A DNA stretch of 5,841 bases, taken from assembly GCA_050742535.1 (NCBI GenBank), contig JBOGIQ010000364.1, positions 1 through 5,841 of the forward strand. Direction: 5' to 3'. Origin of the DNA: Gp6-AA40 sp050742535 (GTDB taxonomy: Bacteria; Acidobacteriota; Vicinamibacteria; Vicinamibacterales; UBA2999). Each line of letters begins with the position of its first letter. Position 1 is the stretch's first letter. Made by a program: the position numbers and the translations under genes. The notes under the pieces are model-generated. The model did no database searches and was not told where the DNA came from. It saw nothing but the letters and a program-made list of their open reading frames with translations. This document shows positions 1 to 5,841 of the stretch, piece after piece.

Positions 1-1
1 T

Positions 2-2599
2 CGCCTCCTCGGGGCCGGCGGCATGGGCGAAGTGTGGCGCGCACGCGACGAACGTCTTGGCCGTGATGTAGCGGTCAAGATCCTGCTGCCGCATTTCTCC
101 AACGACCACGATCGACTGCGCCGGTTTGCCGACGAGGCGCGCGCGGCCGGCTCGCTCAACCACTCGAACATCCTCACGGTGTACGACGTCGGCCAGCACA
201 ACGGCATGCCGTTCCTCGTCGCCGAATGCCTCGAAGGCTCGAACCTGCGGCAGCGATTGAACGCCGGGCCTGTGCCGATCCCGGAAGCGGTCAGGCTCGC
301 GCTCGGAATTGCGCACGGCCTTGCCGCCGCGCACGCGCGCGGCATCGTGCATCGCGATCTGAAGCCCGAGAACATCTTCGTCACTGCCGACGCGGGCGTG
401 AAGATCCTCGACTTCGGCCTCGCCAAGCTTCAATCGCACGTGAGTGCCAACGAGATGAGCGAAACGCTCAGCGGCGTCATCGTCGGCACCGCCGGCTACA
501 TCGCGCCCGAACAGTTGAAAAACGATACGGTCGACGCCCGGGCGGACCTGTTCGTTGTCGGCGTGATCCTCTACGAGCTGCTCACTGGCCGGAATCCGTT
601 CCGCCGCGAAAACACCTTCGAGACCCTGAACGCCGTCCTGACGTTCGATCCACCGGACCTCTCCGACGGCAGCGAGCGCATGCCGCCGGCAGTGGCGCGC
701 ATCGTCATGCGGCTTCTCGAGAAAGCGCCGCATAAACGCTTTCAGTCCGCTATAGACCTTGCCTGGGTGCTCGAGCAGCGTCAGGACACCGATCCGCGAC
801 TTGTGGTGACGGGCACCCCTCCGCGTTGGTGGCAGACGCGCGTCGCGTCATGGGCTGCGACTGCGGCAGCAGTCGCTATCGCCCTGGTTGCTGGCTGGCA
901 ATTGCGACCAGGGACCGCGTTGCCGTCAACCGTCGAACAGTTTGCCGTGATGCTCCCGCCGGGCGTGTCCCTGGCGTCGGGGCCCGCCATGTCGCCGGAC
1001 GGACGGCACATCGCGTTCGCAGGCGCGGACGGCAAAGGAAGCCGCCTCTATGTGCGGACGCTCAGCCAGCGCGATGCCGCTGCCGTTCGCGGCAGCGAGG
1101 GGGCGACGCTTCCGTTCTGGTCGGCTGACGGCACATCGCTCGGCTACTTCGCGCGCGGTCAGCTGACGACGCTGGCCTGGCCGCGCGGGGCGCCCGTGCC
1201 GCTTGCGCCGACGCCATTCGCGTACGGAGCCGCATGGGCCGCCTCCGGGAACATCCTCTTTGCGCCCGACGTGATCCTGGCCGGCATCAGTCGCGTCTCC
1301 GCACACGGCGGCCGCGTGGAGCCGGTGACGCAGCTGGATCAGTCAACCGGCGACACCTCCCACTGGTGGCCCGTGGTGCTTCCCGACGGCAAACATTTTC
1401 TGTATCACGTGCGATCGACGCGAGACGATCGGATCGGCGTGTACCTCGGACGCGTCGATCAGCCGTCGGCGGCGGCGGCCCCACTGCTGCGGTCGCATTC
1501 CGATGTCGTGTATGTGCCGCGCGGCGACTCAGACGGCACGCTGCTGTACGTCGTTGACGGTCACATCGAAGCGCGCCGTTTCGATGCCGGCACCCTGACC
1601 GTCGCCTCCACCGCGAAGTCTCTCGGACTGACGGCCGGAGGAGCGAGCATCTATCACCCGGCGATGCTCAGCGCCTCGCGCGACGTGCTGGCGTTCGTGG
1701 AATCAGCTATCCCGGTTGGAGACCGTCTCGAAGCGGTCGACCGCAACGGAGAACGCATACGACTCTGGGAGGCACCAGAGGCGCTGAACTGGCCGCGCCT
1801 CTCGCCTGACGGAACACGGCTGGCCGTACAACGCGTCGATCCGCTTCGCAACAATCCCGACCTCTGGGTCGAATATCTCGATTCACACAGCCGGGTGCGG
1901 GTGACGAGTGCCGCCACGCCGGACATCCAGGCGACATGGTCGCCGGACGGGAACCGTCTGGCGTATGTGTCCGGCAATCTGCCGGGCCGGCAGGGCCAGC
2001 GGACGTTGAATATTGCTGCGGCGGACGGAACGAAGATGCTGCAGTCGTTTCCGTGCCCGGCGGCGTATTGCGAACCCACGGACTGGAGCGTCGATGGCCG
2101 GCTGCTGCTGAACGTCCGAACGGCGCAGGGGGCGGACGTATGGAGCGTTGCCGAGGATGGCAGCGCGGCAACGTCGCTGCTCGCAGGTGCGTTCAGCGAA
2201 TATGACGCGCGGTTTTCTCCAGACGGACAATGGATCGCGTACGTCTCCGAGGAGTCCGGGCGACCCGAGATATCCGTGCGGACGATCAGCGGCTCGAGGC
2301 GCATTCCGGTCTCCGCGCACGGCGGCGCCGAACCAGTGTGGCGGCGCGACGGATCCGAGCTGTTCTTTGTCGATCCGGAGGGCCGCCTGCACGCCGTGCC
2401 CGTGCGCTGGACCCCGAATGGGACGCCGATCTTCGAGGCGCCCCGGGTGCTGAAAGTCGAGCCGATTGGCTTTGGGCATTGGGGGACGCAGTACGACGTG
2501 TCGCGCGACGGCAAGCACATTTATGCGCTGCGTCAGAACCGCGATCCCGCGCCGCGAGAGATTCGCGTGATCACGAACTGGCAGCGGCTGCTGGATTAG
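2..2599 (+). CDS. Membrane Ser/Thr protein kinase with C-terminal PD40/TolB-like beta-propeller (5' partial)
   Basis: Hanks-type kinase, one membrane segment and a large propeller; 865 residues are visible. The frame is open from base 2 and enters in the glycine-rich loop (LLGAGGMGEVW), so the usual start plus roughly 10-20 residues lie outside the window. The Met at base 23 is the kinase-loop Met, not a start. Counting from that Met: VAVK lysine K19, catalytic loop HRDLKPEN at 110-117, DFG at 130-132, APE at 161-163. All core catalytic residues are present, so the kinase should be active. The kinase domain ends near 252. A hydrophobic segment at about 274-292 follows, then at least nine PD40-type repeats (S-P/A/V-D-G followed by a beta strand), near 323, 366, 452, 592, 637, 687, 729, 771 and 824. 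The tail NWQRLL is typical of Acidobacteriota kinase-PD40 proteins. Inferred topology is kinase in the cytoplasm and propeller outside, suggesting a receptor-like role; ligand and targets are unknown. Confidence 0.95.
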   Translation, partial: RLLGAGGMGEVWRARDERLGRDVAVKILLPHFSNDHDRLRRFADEARAAGSLNHSNILTVYDVGQHNGMPFLVAECLEGSNLRQRLNAGPVPIPEAVRLALGIAHGLAAAHARGIVHRDLKPENIFVTADAGVKILDFGLAKLQSHVSANEMSETLSGVIVGTAGYIAPEQLKNDTVDARADLFVVGVILYELLTGRNPFRRENTFETLNAVLTFDPPDLSDGSERMPPAVARIVMRLLEKAPHKRFQSAIDLAWVLEQRQDTDPRLVVTGTPPRWWQTRVASWAATAAAVAIALVAGWQLRPGTALPSTVEQFAVMLPPGVSLASGPAMSPDGRHIAFAGADGKGSRLYVRTLSQRDAAAVRGSEGATLPFWSADGTSLGYFARGQLTTLAWPRGAPVPLAPTPFAYGAAWAASGNILFAPDVILAGISRVSAHGGRVEPVTQLDQSTGDTSHWWPVVLPDGKHFLYHVRSTRDDRIGVYLGRVDQPSAAAAPLLRSHSDVVYVPRGDSDGTLLYVVDGHIEARRFDAGTLTVASTAKSLGLTAGGASIYHPAMLSASRDVLAFVESAIPVGDRLEAVDRNGERIRLWEAPEALNWPRLSPDGTRLAVQRVDPLRNNPDLWVEYLDSHSRVRVTSAATPDIQATWSPDGNRLAYVSGNLPGRQGQRTLNIAAADGTKMLQSFPCPAAYCEPTDWSVDGRLLLNVRTAQGADVWSVAEDGSAATSLLAGAFSEYDARFSPDGQWIAYVSEESGRPEISVRTISGSRRIPVSAHGGAEPVWRRDGSELFFVDPEGRLHAVPVRWTPNGTPIFEAPRVLKVEPIGFGHWGTQYDVSRDGKHIYALRQNRDPAPREIRVITNWQRLLD

Positions 2600-4383
2600 A
2601 TGCAACCCTCCACTCCGTTTCGCACAAGAACGCGATAGGGCTCGACCGAGCCCGCATTTCTGTAGTTGGCGCGCAGGTAGTCATCCACGATCGGGTAGGT
2701 CGCGCGGAATTCCGATCCATCGTCCTGGAAGATGGCGACCGGGACCGATTCCGACTTCATTTTCGCCACCATGCGGTGCTGTCGGGCCGGATCGGACCAG
2801 TGGCCGCCAAACGTTACAACCATGCCTCCCGCAAAGCCGCGGCCGCTGAAGAAGTACAGCTGCGGAGCAAACCACGCGACGAAAATGCGATCGTCCGGCT
2901 GCGTGCACCGGCGCAGATAATCGACCAGTCCGGCTTCCTCGCGGTCCAGTACCAGTGCCGTCGATGGAGGCGACATCGATGCCTGCTCCATCACTCGCCT
3001 CAATCGCGACGGCTCGACGTCGACGCCCGTAGCCACAACCGCGCTGACGATGACGACGGCGGCGGCCGCCCGGGCGGCCCATGACGCGTGCACGCGGCTC
3101 CACAGCCAGGCGCCTGCCACCGCGACCGGGCCGGCCGCGCCGCCCAGGCGCGCAACAATCGGATCGCGCAGGATGAAGACAGCTACCGGCAGCGCCACCG
3201 CCGCGGCGCTTAGGACCCGCGCTCGCTCGGCGATTTCCATTCGGCGAGTGAACACCATCGCCGCCGCGACGAGCGGAACTCCCACGAAGAGGTAGTACAG
3301 CAGTCCCGCCGCCCCGGATGCGCTCCAGGAAACGTCCCACCTGCCGAGTAATGGGATGTTGCGGTGGAGTCGCCTCGTGAACGACTCCTGTGACGTCAGT
3401 TCCGCCGTCGCCCGATCGACGAGGTGCGTGTCGGCGACTCGCGGATCGTCGATCAACGCACGCAGGTTCTCACGCGAGACATCCTGTATTTCGTAGAGCC
3501 ACGTGCGGTCGGCCGGATCGCCCCGTGCGACGCCGTCGTGAAGCCGGTACCGCGCTTCGAGCTGCGGCCGTTCCGCGTCGGCGGCAGGCGTCCACCGCAC
3601 CTGAATGCGGTCCGGCGGCGGAGGCTGCAGCGCCTCGATGCGGAGGTCCGACAACACGTCCGTCGGCACTGCGGCAATCCCCGTCCGCGCCCCCTCGCGC
3701 CGCGCGTAATCGATCATCTGGCCGGCAGCGTCGACGATCCCGGCTGTCATCTGCAGAAACACCAGATACGGGATCGCCCATACGATGCAGGCCGCGGCGA
3801 AGACGCCAAGGCGGCGGATCATCGCCGGCGCCTCACGAACGTGCACGGCGACGATGGTGACGAGAGCGGCAACCGCGATGAAAATGCCGTTGTCGTAGCG
3901 GAACATCCCGGCGGCGACCATGCCTCCCGCGAGCCAGAAGAGGCTTCGCACCGTCCGGCGATCGATGTATTGCCAACACAGCAGGATGCCGAACGGGTAG
4001 AAAAAGAACTTGTCGAAGTCGTAGGGACGGGGCGACGCCACAATCACCAGCGCAGTGATGACTGCCGCAGACGCCGCGGACGGCGCGACCCGGCGCACCA
4101 GCAGCATCACCACGAGCGCCCCCGTGGCAATGAATGCCGACGTGAGGAGCATTTCTCCGAGTAGGTTGTCGCCTGCCACTCGTTGAACGGCGGCCGACAC
4201 GAACTCGGTCAGGAAATAGCCGGGATCAAAGAAGTCGCGAAACGGAAGCTCGCCGTATCGCGCGATCTGCCGCGCGCGGGAAATCCGATCGAAGTGGTCG
4301 TCGGTGAACGTGTAGGTGGTCAGCGTGAACAGCCACGCGAGGACCCACACGAGCACGAGGCCTGCCGCCGAGCGCCTGGTCAC
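2596..4383 (-). CDS. Polytopic membrane glycosyltransferase, GT-C fold (GT39/ArnT-like)
   Basis: A 595-residue membrane protein with about 10-11 hydrophobic helices (near 8-26, 74-96, 102-118, 124-140, 146-160, 166-181, 191-212, 354-378, 390-405, 438-454). The first extracytoplasmic loop carries an acidic motif, DDHFDR (28-33), then GELPFRDFFDPGYFL (44-58). That matches GT-C enzymes, where loop-1 aspartates act in transfer from a polyprenyl-phosphate sugar. A further family-like motif is FRYDNG (161-166). Helices are interrupted at about 215-352 by a polar region, and a soluble domain of about 140 residues closes the protein, with DDRIFVAWFAPQLYFFSGR at 497-515. Donor and acceptor cannot be read from sequence; lipid, protein or polysaccharide glycosylation is possible. 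The start is GTG at 4383, with no clear Shine-Dalgarno; GTG codons at residues 10 and 12 (4356, 4350) are alternatives, but they would cut the basic N-terminus (TRR) that precedes helix 1. The TAA stop overlaps the kinase stop. Confidence 0.82.
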   Translation of the reverse strand: MTRRSAAGLVLVWVLAWLFTLTTYTFTDDHFDRISRARQIARYGELPFRDFFDPGYFLTEFVSAAVQRVAGDNLLGEMLLTSAFIATGALVVMLLVRRVAPSAASAAVITALVIVASPRPYDFDKFFFYPFGILLCWQYIDRRTVRSLFWLAGGMVAAGMFRYDNGIFIAVAALVTIVAVHVREAPAMIRRLGVFAAACIVWAIPYLVFLQMTAGIVDAAGQMIDYARREGARTGIAAVPTDVLSDLRIEALQPPPPDRIQVRWTPAADAERPQLEARYRLHDGVARGDPADRTWLYEIQDVSRENLRALIDDPRVADTHLVDRATAELTSQESFTRRLHRNIPLLGRWDVSWSASGAAGLLYYLFVGVPLVAAAMVFTRRMEIAERARVLSAAAVALPVAVFILRDPIVARLGGAAGPVAVAGAWLWSRVHASWAARAAAAVVIVSAVVATGVDVEPSRLRRVMEQASMSPPSTALVLDREEAGLVDYLRRCTQPDDRIFVAWFAPQLYFFSGRGFAGGMVVTFGGHWSDPARQHRMVAKMKSESVPVAIFQDDGSEFRATYPIVDDYLRANYRNAGSVEPYRVLVRNGVEGCI

Positions 4384-4434
4384 ACGAGAGTCTAGAATGC
4401 CACCGCCGCAATCCGGCGTGGCGGTCTCGGCTCG
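4384..4434 (-). other. Intergenic hairpin between the small membrane-protein gene and the glycosyltransferase gene
   Basis: The 51-base gap contains a near-perfect inverted repeat at 4399-4422. GCCAC (4399-4403) pairs with GTGGC (4418-4422), and GCCG (4405-4408) pairs with CGGC (4414-4417), with one bulged base (4404) and a five-base loop. On the minus strand it ends 15 bases before the GTG at 4383. No T-run follows it, so it is not a canonical intrinsic terminator. It may attenuate readthrough, stabilise an mRNA end, or hide the only purine-rich stretch (GGCGGTGG) that could serve the glycosyltransferase start. The function is inference; the pairing is visible. Confidence 0.45.
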
Positions 4435-4953
4435 TTACGGCGCGACGGCTGCCTTTTCTTCCGTTTTGATCAGAATATTTGGCACCAGCGTCTCGGAGAA
4501 CCCGCCGAGGAAGCACCAGATCACCAGCAGGCACAAATCCTGGTTCGGGACGAGCCGCGTACCACCATCGCCCAGAGGCTGGTAGGCAAGCGCTTCAAGC
4601 TTCGGCCACAGACTCCCTTCGAGCAACCCGCTTTCGAAGAAGAAATACAGGATGGCAGCGCCCCCGAGGCCGACCGAGCTGCGGACCATGAGCGTGCGCC
4701 ACGACGATGCGCTGCTGAGATCGTCGAGCGTGGTTCCGGCAGCACGTCGCTGGGTCTGAAGCAGCATGCTGAAGGTGGCCCCGAAGAACCCGGAGGCGAG
4801 CGCGACGATCAAGCCTGGATAGGTGCGGAAAACGAACCCGGAGGCGTCCTCCCCGCTGACCCTGATGTTGACAACCAGTATCACGACGAGCACCAGCAGC
4901 AAGGCGACACTCACCGCGGAAGCCGAAGTGAGCGAGCTCAAAATCTTCTTCAT
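4435..4953 (-). CDS. Unrecognised four-helix integral membrane protein
   Basis: A 172-residue protein that I cannot assign to a named family. Four hydrophobic segments are visible, near residues 11-30, 46-65, 90-108 and 140-160. The positive-inside pattern (MKK at the N-terminus, QRR and R86/R91 in the 66-90 loop, LIK after helix 4) suggests both ends are cytoplasmic. Two acidic residues sit in or at helices: E107 in FFFESGLL and E154 in GGFSETLVPNIL (150-161). The second stretch looks like a conserved family signature, though that is recollection-level inference. No catalytic motif is seen. The start is well supported: GGGAGG at 4965-4960 lies six bases before the ATG, and the ATG overlaps the stop of the upstream gene (ATGA). 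This indicates translational coupling and co-expression with the 4950-5687 protein. The stop is TAA at 4437-4435. A channel-like or scaffold role is possible but unproven. Confidence 0.8.
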   Translation of the reverse strand: MKKILSSLTSASAVSVALLLVLVVILVVNIRVSGEDASGFVFRTYPGLIVALASGFFGATFSMLLQTQRRAAGTTLDDLSSASSWRTLMVRSSVGLGGAAILYFFFESGLLEGSLWPKLEALAYQPLGDGGTRLVPNQDLCLLVIWCFLGGFSETLVPNILIKTEEKAAVAP

Positions 4954-5687
4954 TTCGCCCCTCCCGCCGTGTTGTCGGCGTTGCCCGCTGTATTCGGATT
5001 CGACGCGGGGGCCGCAGGCGCACCGGCCGCAGGCGCAGCGGCCGCAGGCGCGGCCGGAGGTATGGCCGTCTGAGCAGCCGCAGGCTTGTTCGCCGCCGCA
5101 CCGGATCCTGCACCGCCTCCTGCACCCGCCTGATTCCCACCGGTCGAGACCTTCGGATGCGCAAAGAACTGGATGAACAAGACAAGGGAAAACGTGGCAA
5201 GGGCAACCATGAACAGCATGCTCACGCGCACCAGGAGCCGCTTACTCGCCGTACGGTGCTGCACGCGCTTGGAGTAAAACCACTGCAGGTCGTTCAGCAG
5301 CCGGTGGAGCACGATTCGCTTGTCGGCCGGCGGGCGACCATCCGGATGAAGCTCCTTGTCGATGATGGCGACGTGTTCCAGCTTCAGCTGCTGCGCTTCC
5401 GCTAACCGCCGGTTCAACTCTGTTTCCAGCTGCTGCTCGCTGATGACAAAGCAGAGCAGCTGTTCGATTTCGTAGGCGTTCGGCCATGAATGCACCGCTT
5501 TGAACAACCGTTCAATCCGCTCGTGGATCACAGACTTGGAAGGTGGCAGCGGCGATGCCATATACGTGACCTGCAGCGTCAGATAAAACTGCTCCAGCAG
5601 ATCGACCTTGTGTTGTTCGTTTGCGTCCGTGAGGACCGGCGAGGATGGCTCGGGGGTTACTTCGTCCAGGGATTCGGTGGTCGTCAT
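4950..5687 (-). CDS. Unrecognised single-pass membrane protein with helical cytoplasmic domain and Ala/Pro/Gly-rich tail
   Basis: A 245-residue protein of unknown family. Residues 1-25 are acidic and likely flexible. Residues 26-148 are predicted mostly helical, with a charged amphipathic stretch at about 84-113 (ISEQQLETELNRRLAEA and onward). A basic segment (SKRVQHRTASKRLLVR, 139-154) precedes one membrane helix at about 155-175. After it comes a low-complexity tail of about 70 residues rich in Gly, Ala, Pro and Asn. Positive-inside reading places the N-terminal domain in the cytoplasm and the tail outside. I chose ATG 5687 over the in-frame ATG at 5738 because GGGAAAGGA (5705-5697) lies nine bases before 5687, whereas the upstream extension covers a TATAAA-like element. 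The TGA stop overlaps the ATG of the next gene by four bases, so the two products are probably partners. No enzyme motif is seen; it could be a membrane adaptor or regulator. Confidence 0.8.
   Translation of the reverse strand: MTTTESLDEVTPEPSSPVLTDANEQHKVDLLEQFYLTLQVTYMASPLPPSKSVIHERIERLFKAVHSWPNAYEIEQLLCFVISEQQLETELNRRLAEAQQLKLEHVAIIDKELHPDGRPPADKRIVLHRLLNDLQWFYSKRVQHRTASKRLLVRVSMLFMVALATFSLVLFIQFFAHPKVSTGGNQAGAGGGAGSGAAANKPAAAQTAIPPAAPAAAAPAAGAPAAPASNPNTAGNADNTAGGAK
4960..4965 (-). promoter_or_regulatory. Ribosome binding site for the four-helix membrane protein gene
   Basis: On the minus strand GGGAGG sits six bases before the ATG at 4953, inside the end of the preceding coding region. 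Together with the ATGA stop/start overlap it supports translational coupling of the two genes. Confidence 0.7.
5010..5054 (-). repeat. 15-bp tandem repeat, three copies, encoding an AAPAA-type pentapeptide
   Basis: Three in-register units lie at 5010-5024, 5025-5039 and 5040-5054. Each begins GGCCGCAGGCGC on the plus strand and differs only in the last three bases. In the minus-strand gene they encode AAPAA, AAPAA and GAPAA (residues 212-226) within the extracytoplasmic tail. The nucleotide identity exceeds what the peptide alone requires, which suggests recent duplication by slippage. A partial related motif (GCCGCAGGC) recurs just downstream near 5078-5086. Confidence 0.8.
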
Positions 5688-5696
5688 GAGAGTCGA

Positions 5697-5705
5697 TCCT
5701 TTCCC
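5697..5705 (-). promoter_or_regulatory. Ribosome binding site deciding the 5687 start
   Basis: Minus-strand GGGAAAGGA ends nine bases before the ATG at 5687. No comparable purine-rich site lies at suitable spacing before the alternative in-frame ATG at 5738, so this site decides the start codon. Confidence 0.65.
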
Positions 5706-5724
5706 GAACTTGAAGTGCGGCGCC

Positions 5725-5730
5725 TTTATA
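5725..5730 (-). promoter_or_regulatory. Possible -10 promoter element for the two-gene membrane-protein operon
   Basis: TATAAA on the minus strand, in an otherwise GC-rich spacer, lies about 38 bases upstream of the ATG at 5687 and would give a short leader carrying the ribosome binding site. I see no convincing -35 hexamer at the expected 16-18 base spacing, so this is a weak call. Confidence 0.3.
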
Positions 5731-5792
5731 CACCGCATTCGGGATCCGGCTGCACTGAAAAGTGTCGACGGAAAGGACCTACTCGGCCGGCG

Positions 5793-5841
5793 TTACTGCG
5801 GCAGCACGAACGTATCCGGTTCCGGGGCGGCTTCCGCGATG
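5793..5841 (-). CDS. C-terminal end of an unidentified protein (partial, runs off the window)
   Basis: The minus strand is open from the window edge to a TAA at 5795-5793 and reads IAEAAPEPDTFVLPQ. The codon third positions are mostly G or C, as in the neighbouring genes, and the acidic, proline-containing ending looks like a natural C-terminus. Only 15 residues are visible, so no function can be assigned. It would lie in the same direction as the membrane-protein pair, 105 bases upstream of its start. A plus-strand frame open from GTG 5762 to the window end is an alternative reading but has a less protein-like composition. Confidence 0.4.
   Translation of the reverse strand, partial: IAEAAPEPDTFVLPQ

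Noticed and set aside
1654..2605. Long minus-strand open frames (288 and 240 codons) opposite the kinase propeller region
   Set aside because: They lie fully antisense to a well-supported coding region, have Arg/Pro/Ser-rich non-protein-like composition and no recognisable motif; typical of GC-rich DNA.
2230..3084. Plus-strand open frame of 284 codons spanning the kinase end and the glycosyltransferase end
   Set aside because: It runs out of frame across the kinase and then antisense to the glycosyltransferase, is Arg/Ala-rich, and has no motif or convincing start.
3424..4164. Plus-strand open frame of 246 codons opposite the glycosyltransferase
   Set aside because: It is a shadow of the glycosyltransferase; the composition is Arg/His-rich, while the minus strand shows clear membrane helices and family motifs.
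4399..4422. Intrinsic terminator for the membrane-protein pair
   Set aside because: The hairpin is real but is followed on the minus strand by ATTCTAGACTC rather than a T-run, so it is kept only as an unassigned structure.
4595..5206. Minus-strand open frame of 203 codons overlapping both small membrane-protein genes
   Set aside because: It is Arg/Leu-rich with runs such as RPRLRPLRLRPVRLRPP, a frame-shifted reading of the Ala/Pro/Gly tail. The two overlapping genes have ribosome binding sites and sensible topology.
5688..5738. N-terminal extension of the single-pass membrane protein to ATG 5738
   Set aside because: No ribosome binding site at 5738, and the extension overlaps both a TATAAA-like element and the good Shine-Dalgarno of the 5687 start.

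Overview
The window is GC-rich and densely coding. It looks like chromosomal DNA from a soil-type bacterium, most likely an Acidobacteriota member (Vicinamibacteria-like is my best guess). The main clue is the first gene, a Hanks-type Ser/Thr kinase joined through one membrane segment to a long TolB/PD40 'SPDG' beta-propeller that ends in an 'NWQRLL'-type tail. That architecture is strongly expanded in Acidobacteriota. The taxonomic call is inference, because there is no rRNA or marker gene here.

Layout from left to right. Bases 2-2599 (+) hold the kinase-propeller gene, cut at its 5' end inside the glycine-rich loop. It meets a convergent gene tail to tail: 2596-4383 (-) encodes a polytopic GT-C-fold (GT39/ArnT-like) glycosyltransferase, and the two stop codons overlap within the four bases TTAG. 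Upstream of the glycosyltransferase on the same strand, after a 51-base gap with a GC-rich hairpin, lie two translationally coupled genes for unrecognised membrane proteins. These are 4435-4953 (-), a four-helix membrane protein, and 4950-5687 (-), a cytoplasmic helical domain plus one membrane helix plus an Ala/Pro/Gly-rich extracytoplasmic tail. They share an ATGA stop/start overlap. The last 49 bases (5793-5841, -) read as the C-terminus of a further minus-strand gene, and a short spacer with a possible promoter separates it from the pair.

How the genes may work together. The two small membrane proteins are almost certainly co-expressed and have complementary topologies, so they are good candidates for one membrane complex of unknown role. 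The glycosyltransferase may belong to the same transcript, but the hairpin gap and the absence of an obvious ribosome binding site mean this is not certain. The kinase is in the opposite orientation and need not be functionally linked. I see no RNA genes, mobile elements, CRISPR arrays or phage genes. The many other long open frames are GC-driven shadows of these genes. The part nearest to an undescribed system is the coupled pair at 4435-5687.
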